A DNA stretch of 64,000 bases, from positions 4,154,001 to 4,218,000 of the forward strand of contig NZ_CP011454.1 in the NCBI RefSeq assembly GCF_000695095.2, read 5' to 3'. This document shows positions 36,842-47,205 of this stretch, piece after piece. The notes beneath the pieces are model-generated. The model was not told the origin of the DNA and ran no database searches. It was given only the letters and a program-made list of their open reading frames with translations. The position numbers were made by a program, and so were the translations under genes. Source of the DNA: Gemmatimonas phototrophica (GTDB lineage: Bacteria; Gemmatimonadota; Gemmatimonadetes; Gemmatimonadales; Gemmatimonadaceae). The number at the start of each line of letters is the position of its first letter. Positions within the stretch are counted from its first letter, which is position 1.

Positions 36842-38767
36842 TCAGGCAGCGCGCCGCTGGCTCTCACCCCGGTGCAGGTGATTCTTTCGCACCGTAAACG
36901 ATCCCATCAGCACATTCAGGGCGTCGCTCTGACTGCGCAGCTCTTCCGACGTGGCGGCCGTTTCCTCCGCCGTGGCCGCTGATTGCTGCGTAATGACATT
37001 GAGCCCATCGACCGCCTCGGAGATCTGCGACACATGCTGCAGCTGTTGCGCGCAACGGGCGCTCACGGCCGCCATGATCTCCGAGAGCGATGCCACATGT
37101 GTTTCGATACCGGTAATCCCGAGAACGGCGCGATTACCGGCAGACACGCCATCCAGCACGGCCTGCACGTTCTCTTCAATGAGGTGACTGGCCTGCCGAG
37201 CCGATTCGGCGGCGCGGAGGGCCAACGCGCGCACCTCTTCGGCCACCACCGCAAAGCCGCGACCGGCATCGCCGGCGCGCGCCGCTTCCACGGCCGCATT
37301 CAGGGCCAACAGGTTGGTCTGGAAGGCGATCTCGTCGATGGCTTTGACCACGCGCGAGGTGGCATCGGCCCGATCCTTCATGGTGCCGAGCGCCTCGGAA
37401 AGCGCGCGCAGCTCCTTGGTGCCAGTACTGGTCGCAGTGCTCACATCCGCCGTGGAACGACGTCCCCGCTCCGCTTCCTCCGAGATGGTCATGGCATCGG
37501 CCCGCAACTCTGCGGTGCCGGCCGCCACTTCCTCCAAGCCGGCAGCCTGCCGCGACGCGCCGGTCGCCCCGACTTCCGCCGACTGGGCGATTTCGTTGCT
37601 CGCGCTGTTCACTTCCTCGGACGCGGCCTTCACCGCCCCCACGGTGGTTTCCAGGTGTGACACGGCATCAGCGAACGCCTGCACGATTGGCGCATGATGG
37701 CCGGTGCGATCGGCCGATGGGCGGACCGTGAGGTCTCCCTTGGCGAGGCCGCGAATCCCGAGGTGCAATTCACTCATGGCCACCGACATCGGTTTCAGGA
37801 CACCATCAAGCGCCTCATTCACGGCCTGCGCGGCTTCCTCAAAAGCCCCCTCGAACTGGCTGCTGTTGATGCGTGCATCCACCTTGCCTTCAAGAATGGT
37901 CGTTCCCAGCGTTTGCACTTCATCGGCCAGCGTACGGACCTTGCGACGGGTTTCGTTGTACGCATGCATGGCAATATGCATGTTCGCGATCATGGCATTC
38001 ACAGTGACCGCCAACTGCCCCAACTCATCGCGACTGCGCAGGGTGATGGGTTGGGTCACCGGTTCGGCGCGTTGGCTGGCATCGCCCTGCGCCAGCGCCC
38101 GCAGCCCATTGGTCACGGCCTTGATGCAGTGCTCACTCAACGACTCCGCCCGACGTTGTATGCTGGCGAGTCCGCGAATAATGCTTCGCGAGACCCCCAC
38201 GGCAACGCCCATACTGATGAGTGTGGCAGCCAGCAGAATGAGCTGTGCCGCGAGCACCGAACGCTCCGTTTCGTTACCGGCGCTCGTGAGTTCTTCGCGA
38301 GCAACGCGCACCTGCAGCGCCATCAACAGGCGCATGCCATCATCAAGGGCATGGTGCAGCGCCTCGCTGCGGACGGCCGCGGAGGAGTCACCACCGATCG
38401 ACGCCCGCGTAGCTGCCAGCCACTCTTTCATGGGGGTCCGCAAGCCATCCACCAGCTGCGACTCTTCTGCGGTCAGATAGGTGGCGAGGTAAGCAGTCTA
38501 TATGCTGTCCACCTGCTGCACCATGACCGCCGGTGACGTCTTCTCGGTGGAGCCGCCGGACGACGTCAGCCCATCGGTCACCGCATTGACGTTGTGCAGC
38601 ATCAACCCGAGTTGTTCGAGCGGCACCACGCGGTCGGCGAAGACGGTCGCGAATCGCGCCTGGGCACCGCGGGCGGCCTGAATGGGCTGAATGGTGGCAA
38701 CAACGGCCAGCACAATAGCCACGGCAAACGCGGCCAGCAACTTGGTGGAAATGGAGTGCAGTTTCAT
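36842..38767 (-). pseudogene. Methyl-accepting chemotaxis protein with in-frame TAG
   Basis: One continuous frame of 642 codons is interrupted by a single TAG at 38498-38500. Before it are 89 residues with membrane helix 1 (about 10-29) and the start of a four-helix-bundle sensor. After it the same frame resumes [15 protein letters not shown] and goes on through membrane helix 2, two HAMP-like units and the signalling domain with tip [25 protein letters not shown]-to-TAG change would explain it. A GTG at 38452 could restart translation, giving 536 residues lacking helix 1. Family sure; whether functional is open. Confidence 0.85.
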
Positions 38768-38940
38768 AGTCGGTGGCTCGTGTACATGCCTCAGCGCATG
38801 CCTCTAGGCCCCACCGGGCACTCAAGTGGGACCGCTTCCTGCCCAGTGGTGTCGGCTTGGGGACAGCCCAACTTTAGGGTGTATTCCCATACTCGAATGT
38901 TTAACGTTTCCGGAATGAGGATAGACGTACACAGTCGACG

Positions 38941-40161
38941 CTATTCGTAGCGCAGCGCCTGGATGGGATTGAGTGATGCTGCCTTTCGGGCCGGGTAATA
39001 GCCGAAGAACACGCCCACGGCCGCGGAAAACCCGATGGCGATGAACGCGGCGGAGAGTGGGGTGGACGTGGCCCATCCCGTGATCCGACCCACCACTGCC
39101 GCCCCGCCAATTCCCAGCGCCAATCCTCCAAGGCCGCCGAAGATGCTCATGACCACGCTTTCCACCAGAAACTGGGTCAGTACATCGGAGCCACGGGCAC
39201 CTATGGCCATGCGAATGCCGATCTCGCGCGTTCGTTCCGTGACCGACACCAGCATGATGTTCATGATGCCAATGCCACCGACCAGCAAGGAAATGGACGC
39301 AATGGCCGCCAGGAGCCCGGTCATGACGGACGCCGTACTCGTCGCCGCGGCGGCAATGGCCGTCTGATCGCGCACCGTAAAGTCGTCGGGCACATTTCCG
39401 CCGTTGAGTTGATGCACATCGCGCATGAGCTGCGTGACCTCCTCAATGGCCGCCGGCACCGCCGTGGCCGACGTAGCACTCGCCAGAATCTGCGAGACGA
39501 AACTGAAACCACTCAGCCGGTCCTGTGCCGTGGTGTACGGCACCAGCACCACATCATCCTGATCACTGCCGGTCGCCGTTTGCCCCTTGGCGTTCAGCAC
39601 ACCAACCACCACGAACGGTGAACGCCCGAGCTGCACGGTGGCTCCCACGGCATCATCATCGGCAAACAGATTGGCGGCGACGGTCTTCCCCAGTACCACC
39701 ACGCGACGCTTCGCCCGCACATCGTCGTCCGTGAACAGCGCGCCGCTGGCCACGCCCCAGTCACGAATCGTGAGGTAGTCGGTGGAGACCCCATTTACAC
39801 CAGTCCGCCAGTTTCCCGAACCGCCAATGATCTGGGTTCGCGTGACAATGACCGGCGAAATCGCCGAAAGCTGCTCGGCGTTGGCGCGCAGAAAGTCCGC
39901 ATCCTCCACGCGGAGGCGATTGAAGGTGCCCGCGCCCTGACTGGCTCCCCCTTGTGTCGTGGTACCGGCCGTGATGACGATCATGTTGGTACCGAGACTG
40001 CTGATCTGCCGTTCGATCTGCGCCTGTGCGCCGTTGCCGATCGCGACCATGATGATCACGGCGCCCACTCCAATCACGATACCCAGCATGGTGAGGGCGG
40101 TGCGCATCCGGTTCTTGAGGATGCTCTGGGCCGCGACTTTGAACAGAGTGGAGCTCTTCAT
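38941..40161 (-). CDS. MacB-type ABC permease (FtsX domain)
   Basis: A 406-residue protein: N-terminal helix, periplasmic MacB_PCD domain (about 45-250; MLGIVIGVGAVIIMVAIGNG and GTNMIVITAGTTTQGG), and three C-terminal helices of the FtsX type (ISLLVGGIGIMNIMLVSVTERTREIGIRMA region). It works with the ATPase encoded just upstream (ATGA overlap) and a HlyD-type adaptor. The full-length MacB is split here into ATPase and permease genes. Confidence 0.92.
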   Translation of the reverse strand: MKSSTLFKVAAQSILKNRMRTALTMLGIVIGVGAVIIMVAIGNGAQAQIERQISSLGTNMIVITAGTTTQGGASQGAGTFNRLRVEDADFLRANAEQLSAISPVIVTRTQIIGGSGNWRTGVNGVSTDYLTIRDWGVASGALFTDDDVRAKRRVVVLGKTVAANLFADDDAVGATVQLGRSPFVVVGVLNAKGQTATGSDQDDVVLVPYTTAQDRLSGFSFVSQILASATSATAVPAAIEEVTQLMRDVHQLNGGNVPDDFTVRDQTAIAAAATSTASVMTGLLAAIASISLLVGGIGIMNIMLVSVTERTREIGIRMAIGARGSDVLTQFLVESVVMSIFGGLGGLALGIGGAAVVGRITGWATSTPLSAAFIAIGFSAAVGVFFGYYPARKAASLNPIQALRYE

Positions 40162-40928
40162 AACGCCCCCGTGAGCACGACGTCCTGTTGCAGCGCTGCC
40201 AAATCGACGGCGGCGTCACGGCGCCCCACCACCGGATGATCCCGGATAATGCGGCCGTCCCGCATGTCAACGATGCGCTTCGCGTACTGCGCCACCTCCG
40301 TTTCGTGGGTCACAATGAGAATCGTGATCCCCTGTGCGTTCAGCGCCTGGAACAGCGCCATGATCTCGACCGTGGTGTGACTGTCCAGATTGCCGGTGGG
40401 CTCATCGGCCAAAAGGAGTGTCGGTTTCGTGACGAGGGCGCGCGCAATGGCCACCCGCTGCTGCTGTCCCCCCGACAGCTCGCTGGGGTCGTGATCAAGA
40501 CGGTCGCCCAACCCTACGCGGTGCAGTGCGGCGGCCGCCAGTTCGCGCGTGTTCGTCCAGCGCGCGGTACGATCGTACAGGAGTGGTAACTCCACATTGT
40601 CCAGCGCGGACGTGCGCGGCAGCAGGTTGAAGCCCTGAAACACAAACCCCAGTTTCTGGTTTCGCAGATCAGCCAGCGCGTTCCGACTGAGGCCATTCAC
40701 CGCCACACCATCGAGCGCGTAACGCCCGCTGGTCGGGACATCGAGACACCCCAGCATATTCATGAGCGTGGACTTGCCGCTCCCGGAGGCCCCCATAATC
40801 GCGAGCATCTCTCCGGCGTCCACCTGCAGGTCCACACCACGGAGGGCCAGTACCTCGGTGCTCCCCATGAGATAGCGCTTCACCACCTGCTGCAGCGCAA
40901 TGACCGGGGGCCCGTTGGACGACGCCAT
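40158..40928 (-). CDS. MacB-type ABC ATP-binding protein
   Basis: A 256-residue ATPase of the LolD/MacB type. Walker [10 protein letters not shown], signature [14 protein letters not shown], Walker [13 protein letters not shown], switch His in IVTHE. It drives the mechanotransmission-type permease next to it. Its ATG overlaps the stop of the adaptor gene (TGATG) and its own stop overlaps the permease start (ATGA), so the three products are made together. Confidence 0.93.
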   Translation of the reverse strand: MASSNGPPVIALQQVVKRYLMGSTEVLALRGVDLQVDAGEMLAIMGASGSGKSTLMNMLGCLDVPTSGRYALDGVAVNGLSRNALADLRNQKLGFVFQGFNLLPRTSALDNVELPLLYDRTARWTNTRELAAAALHRVGLGDRLDHDPSELSGGQQQRVAIARALVTKPTLLLADEPTGNLDSHTTVEIMALFQALNAQGITILIVTHETEVAQYAKRIVDMRDGRIIRDHPVVGRRDAAVDLAALQQDVVLTGAL

Positions 40929-42193
40929 CAGAAGGCCCCTCGCGGTCGTGGCGCTCCACCACCCTGCTGCGTCGGCTGAAACGGATTGCTGGTGGCGGCT
41001 GTCGCCGCCGCGCCGGACGACGCGGTGGTGATCCCAACAATCACCTGCAGCCCTTCCGTCAGGTTGGGTCCGCGCACCTCGGTGCGTTGACCATCGCTCA
41101 GGCCGGTGCGTACCAGCAGACGGGCAAAGGTGCCGGTGGAATCACGCACCCAGAGCGTACCGGTGGAGTCGCCTCCCGGACGTCGCCGGACCGACGCAGC
41201 GCGGCGTGCAGCGGTATCGCCCATCGTTGTCGGCCGTCGCGACGCCGTGAGCAGAGCGCTGTCCGCACCAAGCATGGCGGCCGTGGGCGTGAATCGCAGG
41301 GCGGCAGTGGACACGGCCAGCACATCCGGCGCGCGCGCGGTAAGAAACTTTACGGTGGCCGTCATGCCGGGGAGCAATTTGCCATCCCCATTCTCCACCC
41401 CAACGACGACGGTGTAGTTCACCACGTTGTCGGTGATGGAAGACAGCAATCGAACCTGCTTCGTGATACCGCTGAATGTCCTCCCGGCGTAGGCCGCCAC
41501 GGTAAAGGTAACCGGCTGCCCCACCGCAATCTTTCCGATGTCGCTTTCATCCACCGACGCCAGGATCTGCATCTCCCGGAGATTCTTGGCAATCCGGAAC
41601 AGCTCGGGCGCAGACAGACTCGCCGCCACTGTTTGTCCGATGTCCACCGTACGGGACACAATGACCCCTTCAATCGGCGCGTAGATGGAGGTGTACGACA
41701 GATTCTGTCGCGCGCGGTCGAGGGCAATCTGCGCCGATCGGACATTGGAGGTGGCCACCGCGTAGGTCGCCTCGATGGCGTTGAACTCGCTGGCGGTAAC
41801 CACCTGGGCCTCAAACAAGGTCCTGGTGCGGTCGTACTCCGCCTTGGCCTGCGTGAGTTGGGCGTTGGCCCGCTCCAGGCTCGCCTGAGACTCGGCCACG
41901 GCCTGTTGCTGCAGAATGGGATCGATGCGAGCGAGCAACTGCCCCTTCTTCACGCGATCGTTGAAGTCCACCAGCAGTTCGCGCACCAGCCCGGACACCT
42001 GCGTGCCAACCTGTACCGTGCGGACGGCGCTAAGCGTACCGGTGGCCGCCACCGTGGCCTCAAGCGTGGTGCGCTCTACCGTGGCGTAACGAAACGTGGG
42101 GGCGTCGCTGGTCTGCGCGCTCCGGTAGTACCAGGTGGCCAACGCGGCCACACTGAGGACGACAATGCCGATGGCGAACGGCCGGCGGTTCAT
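40928..42193 (-). CDS. MacA-like membrane fusion (adaptor) protein
   Basis: A 421-residue HlyD/RND-type adaptor. One N-terminal helix (FAIGIVVLSVAALATWYY), a lipoyl/barrel-sandwich domain (GTQVSGLVRELLVDFNDRVKKGQLLARIDP region), an alpha hairpin with coiled coil (about 105-180), and a beta-barrel domain. The C-terminus is Ala/Thr/Gln-rich and disordered. It links the MacB-like pump to an outer membrane channel, for which no gene lies here. ATG 42193 is chosen with AGAGGT upstream; ATG 42211 is an alternative. Confidence 0.92.
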   Translation of the reverse strand: MNRRPFAIGIVVLSVAALATWYYRSAQTSDAPTFRYATVERTTLEATVAATGTLSAVRTVQVGTQVSGLVRELLVDFNDRVKKGQLLARIDPILQQQAVAESQASLERANAQLTQAKAEYDRTRTLFEAQVVTASEFNAIEATYAVATSNVRSAQIALDRARQNLSYTSIYAPIEGVIVSRTVDIGQTVAASLSAPELFRIAKNLREMQILASVDESDIGKIAVGQPVTFTVAAYAGRTFSGITKQVRLLSSITDNVVNYTVVVGVENGDGKLLPGMTATVKFLTARAPDVLAVSTAALRFTPTAAMLGADSALLTASRRPTTMGDTAARRAASVRRRPGGDSTGTLWVRDSTGTFARLLVRTGLSDGQRTEVRGPNLTEGLQVIVGITTASSGAAATAATSNPFQPTQQGGGAPRPRGAF

Positions 42194-42282
42194 AATTCGA
42201 CCTCTGTTCAATGAGATGCGTACTTCCGGAACACGGGCCCCGTGAATGGATCACACTCACGGGAGCCATGTTCCGCGTGCGG

Positions 42283-43173
42283 CTAGCTTCGTACGTGCTG
42301 CCGGAAAAAGGCGAGCGTACGGTCCCATGCCAGCTTGGCTGCGGCGGCGTCGTAACGTGGTGTGGTGTCGTTGTTGAAGCCGTGCTGGGTACCTGGATAC
42401 AGATGCCGTTCATAGGGCGCCTTGGCCGCCTTGAGCGCTTCTTCAAACGCTGGCCAGCTGGCGTTGATGCGCGCATCGGTTTCGGCCGACTGGATCATGA
42501 GCGGCGCCCGGATCTTGGGCACATCGGCCAGATCGGGAGACGACCCGTAGAATGCGACACCGGCCGACAGCTCGGTGCCGAGTCGCGTGGCGAGGTAGTT
42601 CACCATACCACCACCATAGCAGAAGCCTACTGCACCAATCTTGCCAGTGCACTCGGGACGTGCCTTGAGCCACGCGGCAGCGGCCACGAAGTCTTCACGC
42701 GTTTTCGGCTGCTCGAGCTTGCCAAACTGTTCGCGGGCTTTGTCTTCATCGCCAGGATACCCACCCAATGGAAAGAGGGCATCCGGAGCAAACGCGACAA
42801 ACCCGTCCACCGCCAGTCGCCGAGCGATGTCTTCGATGTGCGGGTTGAGACCGCGATTCTCGTGAATGACCAGAATGCCGGGCGCCCGGCCCGCCGTGGC
42901 GGGCTTGGCCAGGTAGCCCCGCATCGTCCCGTAGCCGTTGGGCGACGCGTATTCGACGTACTGCTGTTGAATGCGGTCGTCCTCGGGCTTGATGACTTGC
43001 GCTTCGAGGAACTTGGGCGTGAGCTGCTCGAGCAGCATGAGCGCCGTGACGCCTCCTACAGCGTATTTGGAGGCCCGGTCCAGAAAGGTCCGGCGATCAA
43101 TACCGCCGTGGACGTAGGCATCGAACAGGATGAGCAGATCCTGATCGAAGTCGTGCGCCGTCTTGCGTTCCAT
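42283..43173 (-). CDS. Dienelactone hydrolase-family protein (YghX-like)
   Basis: A 296-residue alpha/beta hydrolase. The Cys nucleophile lies in GAVGFCYGGGM, the acid probably in SAETDARIN, and the His in PGTQHGF, as in dienelactone hydrolases. The N-terminus (DRRTFLDRASKYAVGG, about residues 26-41) resembles a Tat signal behind a 25-residue lead and is typical of YghX-like proteins, whose export is uncertain. Substrate unknown. It is about 90 bp upstream of the MacAB-like operon on the same strand. Confidence 0.88.
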   Translation of the reverse strand: MERKTAHDFDQDLLILFDAYVHGGIDRRTFLDRASKYAVGGVTALMLLEQLTPKFLEAQVIKPEDDRIQQQYVEYASPNGYGTMRGYLAKPATAGRAPGILVIHENRGLNPHIEDIARRLAVDGFVAFAPDALFPLGGYPGDEDKAREQFGKLEQPKTREDFVAAAAWLKARPECTGKIGAVGFCYGGGMVNYLATRLGTELSAGVAFYGSSPDLADVPKIRAPLMIQSAETDARINASWPAFEEALKAAKAPYERHLYPGTQHGFNNDTTPRYDAAAAKLAWDRTLAFFRQHVRS

Positions 43174-43374
43174 AGTAGGAAGTCCTCGGAGTGGCCAGAA
43201 GGTGACGGCACGACGGTGGCATACCGCGTTCGCGTCTCTTCAAAAAGTACCGTTCAAGGCGTCGCTTCGTTGAACGGGGCGGGCGGACGCCGCGGCGAAG
43301 TTGGACAGCGAGCGGTGCCGGGCGTTGATTGATGGTGCGATGTCTTCGTTTCTCCTCACGCTCTTCCAACACCC

Positions 43375-43896
43375 ATGCGCCGCTCTCCCCTGCGCTCCGC
43401 TCTATTGCTCACGGTGGCATCCGCTTTGTCCGCGGTGCCGTTGCGGGCCCAGACGTACGACACCGTGGCGGTCCGCCGGGCGGTCCTCGCGGTGGTAGAC
43501 TCCGCGCTCGGGTATATCAACACCGGGAACATGACCGGGCTCAGCGATATGATGACGGCCGACGGTCAGGTCTACGCCGCCCGGGAGCGCGTCGGTGTGG
43601 GCGGGGCCTTTACCATGCGCACGGCGGCGGCGCAGCGGGTTACCGCCCAACGCGCACCAATCATTGAGCGGGGCTTCAATCCGACGGTCCACCTTGCCGG
43701 CACCATTGCCTCCGTCTGGCTTCCGTATGACCTGTGGGCGGAAGGGAAGTGGTCGCACTGCGGCATTGATCACTTCACCCTCGTTAAGGTGGAGCGCGCG
43801 TGGCGGATCGTGAATCTCACGTACACCATCGAGCAGCCCCCCTCCTGCCGCATGCATCCGGACGGCGTGCCGCCGGGGCTGAAGCCGCCAGTTTGA
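43375..43896 (+). CDS. Secreted NTF2/SnoaL-like protein
   Basis: A 173-residue protein with a signal peptide (about 1-25, ending PLRAQ). The rest looks like an NTF2-like cone: RAVLAVVDSALGYINTGNMTGLSDMMTADGQVY region, then SVWLPYDLWAEGKWSHCGIDHFTLVKVERAWRIVN, the Trp-rich strand usual for SnoaL_3/DUF4440 proteins. No catalytic residues can be named. Divergent from the YghX-like gene, 200 bp away. Confidence 0.7.
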   Translation: MRRSPLRSALLLTVASALSAVPLRAQTYDTVAVRRAVLAVVDSALGYINTGNMTGLSDMMTADGQVYAARERVGVGGAFTMRTAAAQRVTAQRAPIIERGFNPTVHLAGTIASVWLPYDLWAEGKWSHCGIDHFTLVKVERAWRIVNLTYTIEQPPSCRMHPDGVPPGLKPPV

Positions 43897-44052
43897 AGGC
43901 GACTGCCCGAACACGAGGAACCGTCAGGGCCGGGGGGCTTTGGAGGTATAAAGCGTGCAGGGGTCGTGCCTTATCCTTCCATGCGTACCACGCGTCCGGA
44001 TCCGCGTGCAATGTGTGACTCATCAGTTCGTGTTGCCCTTCATGGTTACTCC

Positions 44053-45537
44053 ATGCCCAAGTGTCTCGTATTGCCGCGACATCATTCTCTTGCCTGCGCG
44101 GCGCTCTTGCTCACGCTGTTCGTCCCGCATGTCGGCGTCTCGTGCGCAACCCAACTCCACGCACAAACGGCCCCGGTTATCGAATCGCTCGTGGCGTTTG
44201 ACGATGCAGGGCGGGTCACCGTTGTCACCCCCACCTTGGCGGCGCGCCTGGGGCTGACGGCGCCCGCGTGGCCGGTCACCACGGGCTTTCGCGAAGCACG
44301 CCTCTACCTCACCGACAGCGGCACGCACGTGCTGTCGGTCCAGCGCATTGATGGCACGTTTGCCCGCTACGCGCTCTCCAACGAGGCCACCACCGCCATC
44401 CGGCGTGCGATCACCGATGGCGTACTGGCCCAGGGTCGTGGCGGTGAACGTTTTGTGGGGACCGGTACCGGCCTTGATGTCTCGCAACCCGCCGGCAATA
44501 CCTTTGTCCGAAACCAGACGGTCCTCGGTCTTATCGCGTACGGGCCAGCCACAGCGGCCCTGCTCAGCAAGACGAATGGCGCCGTTGCGGGTGGCGGGTA
44601 TCTGCTCGCCGCCGGCACCTCGTTCTTTATTGCCGCAAATCTGGGAAAACAGCGGACCATCACCCGTGCCCAGGCGAGTCGTACCGCGCATGGCGGCACA
44701 CGTGGTGCGCTCATGGGTCTTGGACTCGCGGCGATCATCGATACGGATGGGGCCCCGGCACGCGGCGCACTGGTACTCGGGAGTGCCGTTGGCGGCTCCA
44801 TGGCTGGCTTCCAACACGCCCGCGGACTGAGTGATGGCGAAGCCGCCGGCGCCGGTCTCTTTGCCGATCTTGGCGCGGTGGCAACGGGTGGTATTGGTGG
44901 TGCCGCCGGCGCATTCCGTGGACGCACCATCGTGCAGTATCGCGATCCGCTGCGTCCTGAGTTCGGGACCTTTACCCGGACCGACAACACCCTGCGGAAC
45001 GCCGGCAAAGCCACGATCGCGGCGGCCCTTGGTGCCAACATCGTTGGCTATACGTTGGGACCGCGTTACGCCCGACGCGCCGGTTACAACGTGACCGCCG
45101 GCGATGTCACGATGGTATTTACCAGTGCACTCCTTGGCGCCGCCGCCCTTGGTTCACTACCCAGCGAACGCTCCAATTCCCCCGCCGTCTATGGTGCCGC
45201 TACGGTGGGACTGCTGGGTGGTGCCTGGCTGGCCGACCGCGGGTTTGTGCGCAGTGCAGACCGCACCAGCGCCGATGGCACACTGGCCCAACTCGGCGCA
45301 GCCGCCGGTGCCCTGATGGGGGCCGGTGTCGCCACCCTGGGGAGCGCCGATGGACAGGTCACGTTTGGCCTCGCGTCGGCAGGTGGCCTGATCGGACTGC
45401 TTGCCGCCGACCAGATCATCGGGCCAGCCAAGGATGCCGGCCCCCTGCGTGGTGTCATGCAAAGCACGTCGCGCGCCCTCGACGGCCGTCTCACGGTGTC
45501 GCTCGGGCCGCTCACGACCGTGCGGTTCACGTTCTGA
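44053..45537 (+). CDS. Gly/Ala-rich envelope protein of unknown function
   Basis: A 494-residue protein with a probable signal peptide (about 8-38, ending LHAQ). After a mixed alpha/beta region (40-140), the rest is made of many short Gly/Ala-rich stretches (GGTRGALMGLGLAAIID, GLFADLGAVATGGIGGAAGA, LAQLGAAAGALMGAGVATLG), which resemble glycine-zipper membrane segments. It ends TVRFTF, with a terminal Phe. No family recognised. Upstream in-frame starts (43966, 44011) exist; ATG 44053 fits the signal best. Confidence 0.6.
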   Translation: MPKCLVLPRHHSLACAALLLTLFVPHVGVSCATQLHAQTAPVIESLVAFDDAGRVTVVTPTLAARLGLTAPAWPVTTGFREARLYLTDSGTHVLSVQRIDGTFARYALSNEATTAIRRAITDGVLAQGRGGERFVGTGTGLDVSQPAGNTFVRNQTVLGLIAYGPATAALLSKTNGAVAGGGYLLAAGTSFFIAANLGKQRTITRAQASRTAHGGTRGALMGLGLAAIIDTDGAPARGALVLGSAVGGSMAGFQHARGLSDGEAAGAGLFADLGAVATGGIGGAAGAFRGRTIVQYRDPLRPEFGTFTRTDNTLRNAGKATIAAALGANIVGYTLGPRYARRAGYNVTAGDVTMVFTSALLGAAALGSLPSERSNSPAVYGAATVGLLGGAWLADRGFVRSADRTSADGTLAQLGAAAGALMGAGVATLGSADGQVTFGLASAGGLIGLLAADQIIGPAKDAGPLRGVMQSTSRALDGRLTVSLGPLTTVRFTF

Positions 45538-45678
45538 TCTCCAAAGGCTACCAACGGGGCGCATTACCGAATCCCGCCAGTATCGTCTAGTTTCCATACA
45601 CCCTCCCCCACCGCCGGTGACCGCCGCCGAAGCTGGCTCGCCTCACGCGGCCGTGTTTTATCCTCTTGCTCTCGACGC

Positions 45679-47091
45679 ATGTCAACGAGCTTTTTGGCGC
45701 AGGTTGATGCGGCCTTCAACCGTGCCGCCGCCTTTACCAAACACGACCCCACGCTGCTCGAACAGATCCGCGCCTGCAATGCGGTGTACTTCGTCAGCTT
45801 TCCCATTCGCCGTGACAACGGCACCATCGAAGTCATTCAGGCCTGGCGTGCGGAGCACTCGCAGCACAAGTCGCCCACCAAGGGCGGCATTCGCTACGCT
45901 CCCAATGTGAGCGACGATGAGGTGCAGGCACTGGCCGCCCTCATGACGTACAAATGCGCCATCGTGGACGTGCCGTTTGGCGGCGCGAAGGGCGGCGTCA
46001 AGATTGACCGGCGCAAGTATTCCGAAGCGGAATTGGAGCGCATCACGCGCCGCTATACCTTCGAGCTGGTGCGCAAGCGCTTCATCGGCCCCGGCATTGA
46101 CGTTCCCGCACCAGACTACGGCACGTCATCCAAGGAAATGGCGTGGATTGCCGACACTTACGCTTCGCTCGCCAACGGTGAGCTCGACGCGATTGCCTGC
46201 GTCACCGCCAAGCCGCTGGCGCAGGGTGGTATTCGTGGTCGTACGGAAGCGACCGGCCGCGGGGTGTACTACGGGCTGCGCGAAGCGTGCGATGATGCCG
46301 AAGCCATGAAGCGCCTCGGCCTCACGCGTGGCCTCGAAGGCAAGCGCGTCATTGTGCAGGGATTGGGGAACGTGGGCTACTGGGCTGCACGCTTTCTGCA
46401 GGAGGCCGGCGCACTGGTGGTCGCGGTTGCCGAGTACAATGGCGCGGTGGCCAACGACAAAGGCCTCGACATCGTGGCGCTTGATGCCTGGCGCAAAGCC
46501 CATGGCTCGTTGCTCGGCTTCCCCGGCGCCACGGATATTCCCGAAGCGCTGACCGCGCTGGAACTGCCGTGCGACATTCTGGTACCGGCCGCATTGGAGC
46601 ATCAGCTCACGGCAGAAAACGCCCCGCGCATTCAGGCCAAGATCGTGGCCGAAGCAGCCAACGGCCCTACGACGCCGGAAGCCGAAGCGGTCTTTGCACA
46701 GAAAGGCATCCTGGTACTCCCCGACGTGTGGCTCAACGCCGGCGGCGTTATCGTGTCGTACTTCGAGTGGCTCAAGAATCTCTCCCACGTACGCTTTGGC
46801 CGCATGCAGAAGCGGCACGAGGAAGAGACACTGCGCAAGCTGCTGCGCGCCATTGAGGACAAGACCGGTCAGCGCTTTACCGATGCGGAAGCGCTGTCAT
46901 TGACCGAGGGTGCCGACGAAGAAGATCTCGTGGCCTCCGGGCTCGCCGAGTCGATGATTGTGGCCTATCGGCAACTCACCGAGGTGCATCGCCGTATCGA
47001 TGATCCCAAGGTCACGCTGCGCACCGCCGCCATGGTAAGCGCCATCGACAAGGTGGCCCAGTCGTACGTGGACATGGGCATCTTCCCGTAA
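45679..47091 (+). CDS. gdhA: Glutamate dehydrogenase (Glu/Leu/Phe/Val family)
   Basis: A 470-residue amino acid dehydrogenase. The substrate domain has KGGIRYAPNVSDDEVQALAALMTYK and the catalytic Lys in PFGGAKGGVKID. The NAD(P) loop is VQGLGNVGYWAARFL. Sequence and length (usually 415-470) suit glutamate dehydrogenase, reversibly aminating 2-oxoglutarate in the cytoplasm; leucine dehydrogenase would be shorter. A second ATG is not needed; the family N-terminus begins soon after. Followed by a 31-bp perfect inverted repeat. Confidence 0.92.
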   Translation: MSTSFLAQVDAAFNRAAAFTKHDPTLLEQIRACNAVYFVSFPIRRDNGTIEVIQAWRAEHSQHKSPTKGGIRYAPNVSDDEVQALAALMTYKCAIVDVPFGGAKGGVKIDRRKYSEAELERITRRYTFELVRKRFIGPGIDVPAPDYGTSSKEMAWIADTYASLANGELDAIACVTAKPLAQGGIRGRTEATGRGVYYGLREACDDAEAMKRLGLTRGLEGKRVIVQGLGNVGYWAARFLQEAGALVVAVAEYNGAVANDKGLDIVALDAWRKAHGSLLGFPGATDIPEALTALELPCDILVPAALEHQLTAENAPRIQAKIVAEAANGPTTPEAEAVFAQKGILVLPDVWLNAGGVIVSYFEWLKNLSHVRFGRMQKRHEEETLRKLLRAIEDKTGQRFTDAEALSLTEGADEEDLVASGLAESMIVAYRQLTEVHRRIDDPKVTLRTAAMVSAIDKVAQSYVDMGIFP

Positions 47092-47121
47092 GCGACTTGC
47101 TCGGCTGGGTTGAACAGATAG

Positions 47122-47205
47122 CACGAAGGCATCAAAGGCATTCAAGGCATCCAAGGCCACACAGCGTGAGCCTCGGATGCCTTGAATGCCTTTGATGCCT
47201 TCGTG
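47122..47205. repeat. 31-bp perfect inverted repeat built of AAGGCAT words
   Basis: The arms 47122-47152 and 47175-47205 are exact reverse complements. Each arm is itself three near-copies of AAGGCATTC/AAGGCATC. After one mismatch the stem continues by AGGC/GCCT (47154-47157, 47170-47173), leaving a 12-nt loop. An outer TTGAAC/GTTCAA pair lies at 47110 and 47212. It lies 30 bp after gdhA and 38 bp before the end of the convergent gene; likely a bidirectional terminator or mobile hairpin. Confidence 0.75.

Noticed and set aside
38498-38500. Reassignment of TAG as a sense codon
   Set aside because: TAG ends the 3-113 fragment in the normal way, and every other gene stops as the standard code predicts; one case is better explained by mutation or error.
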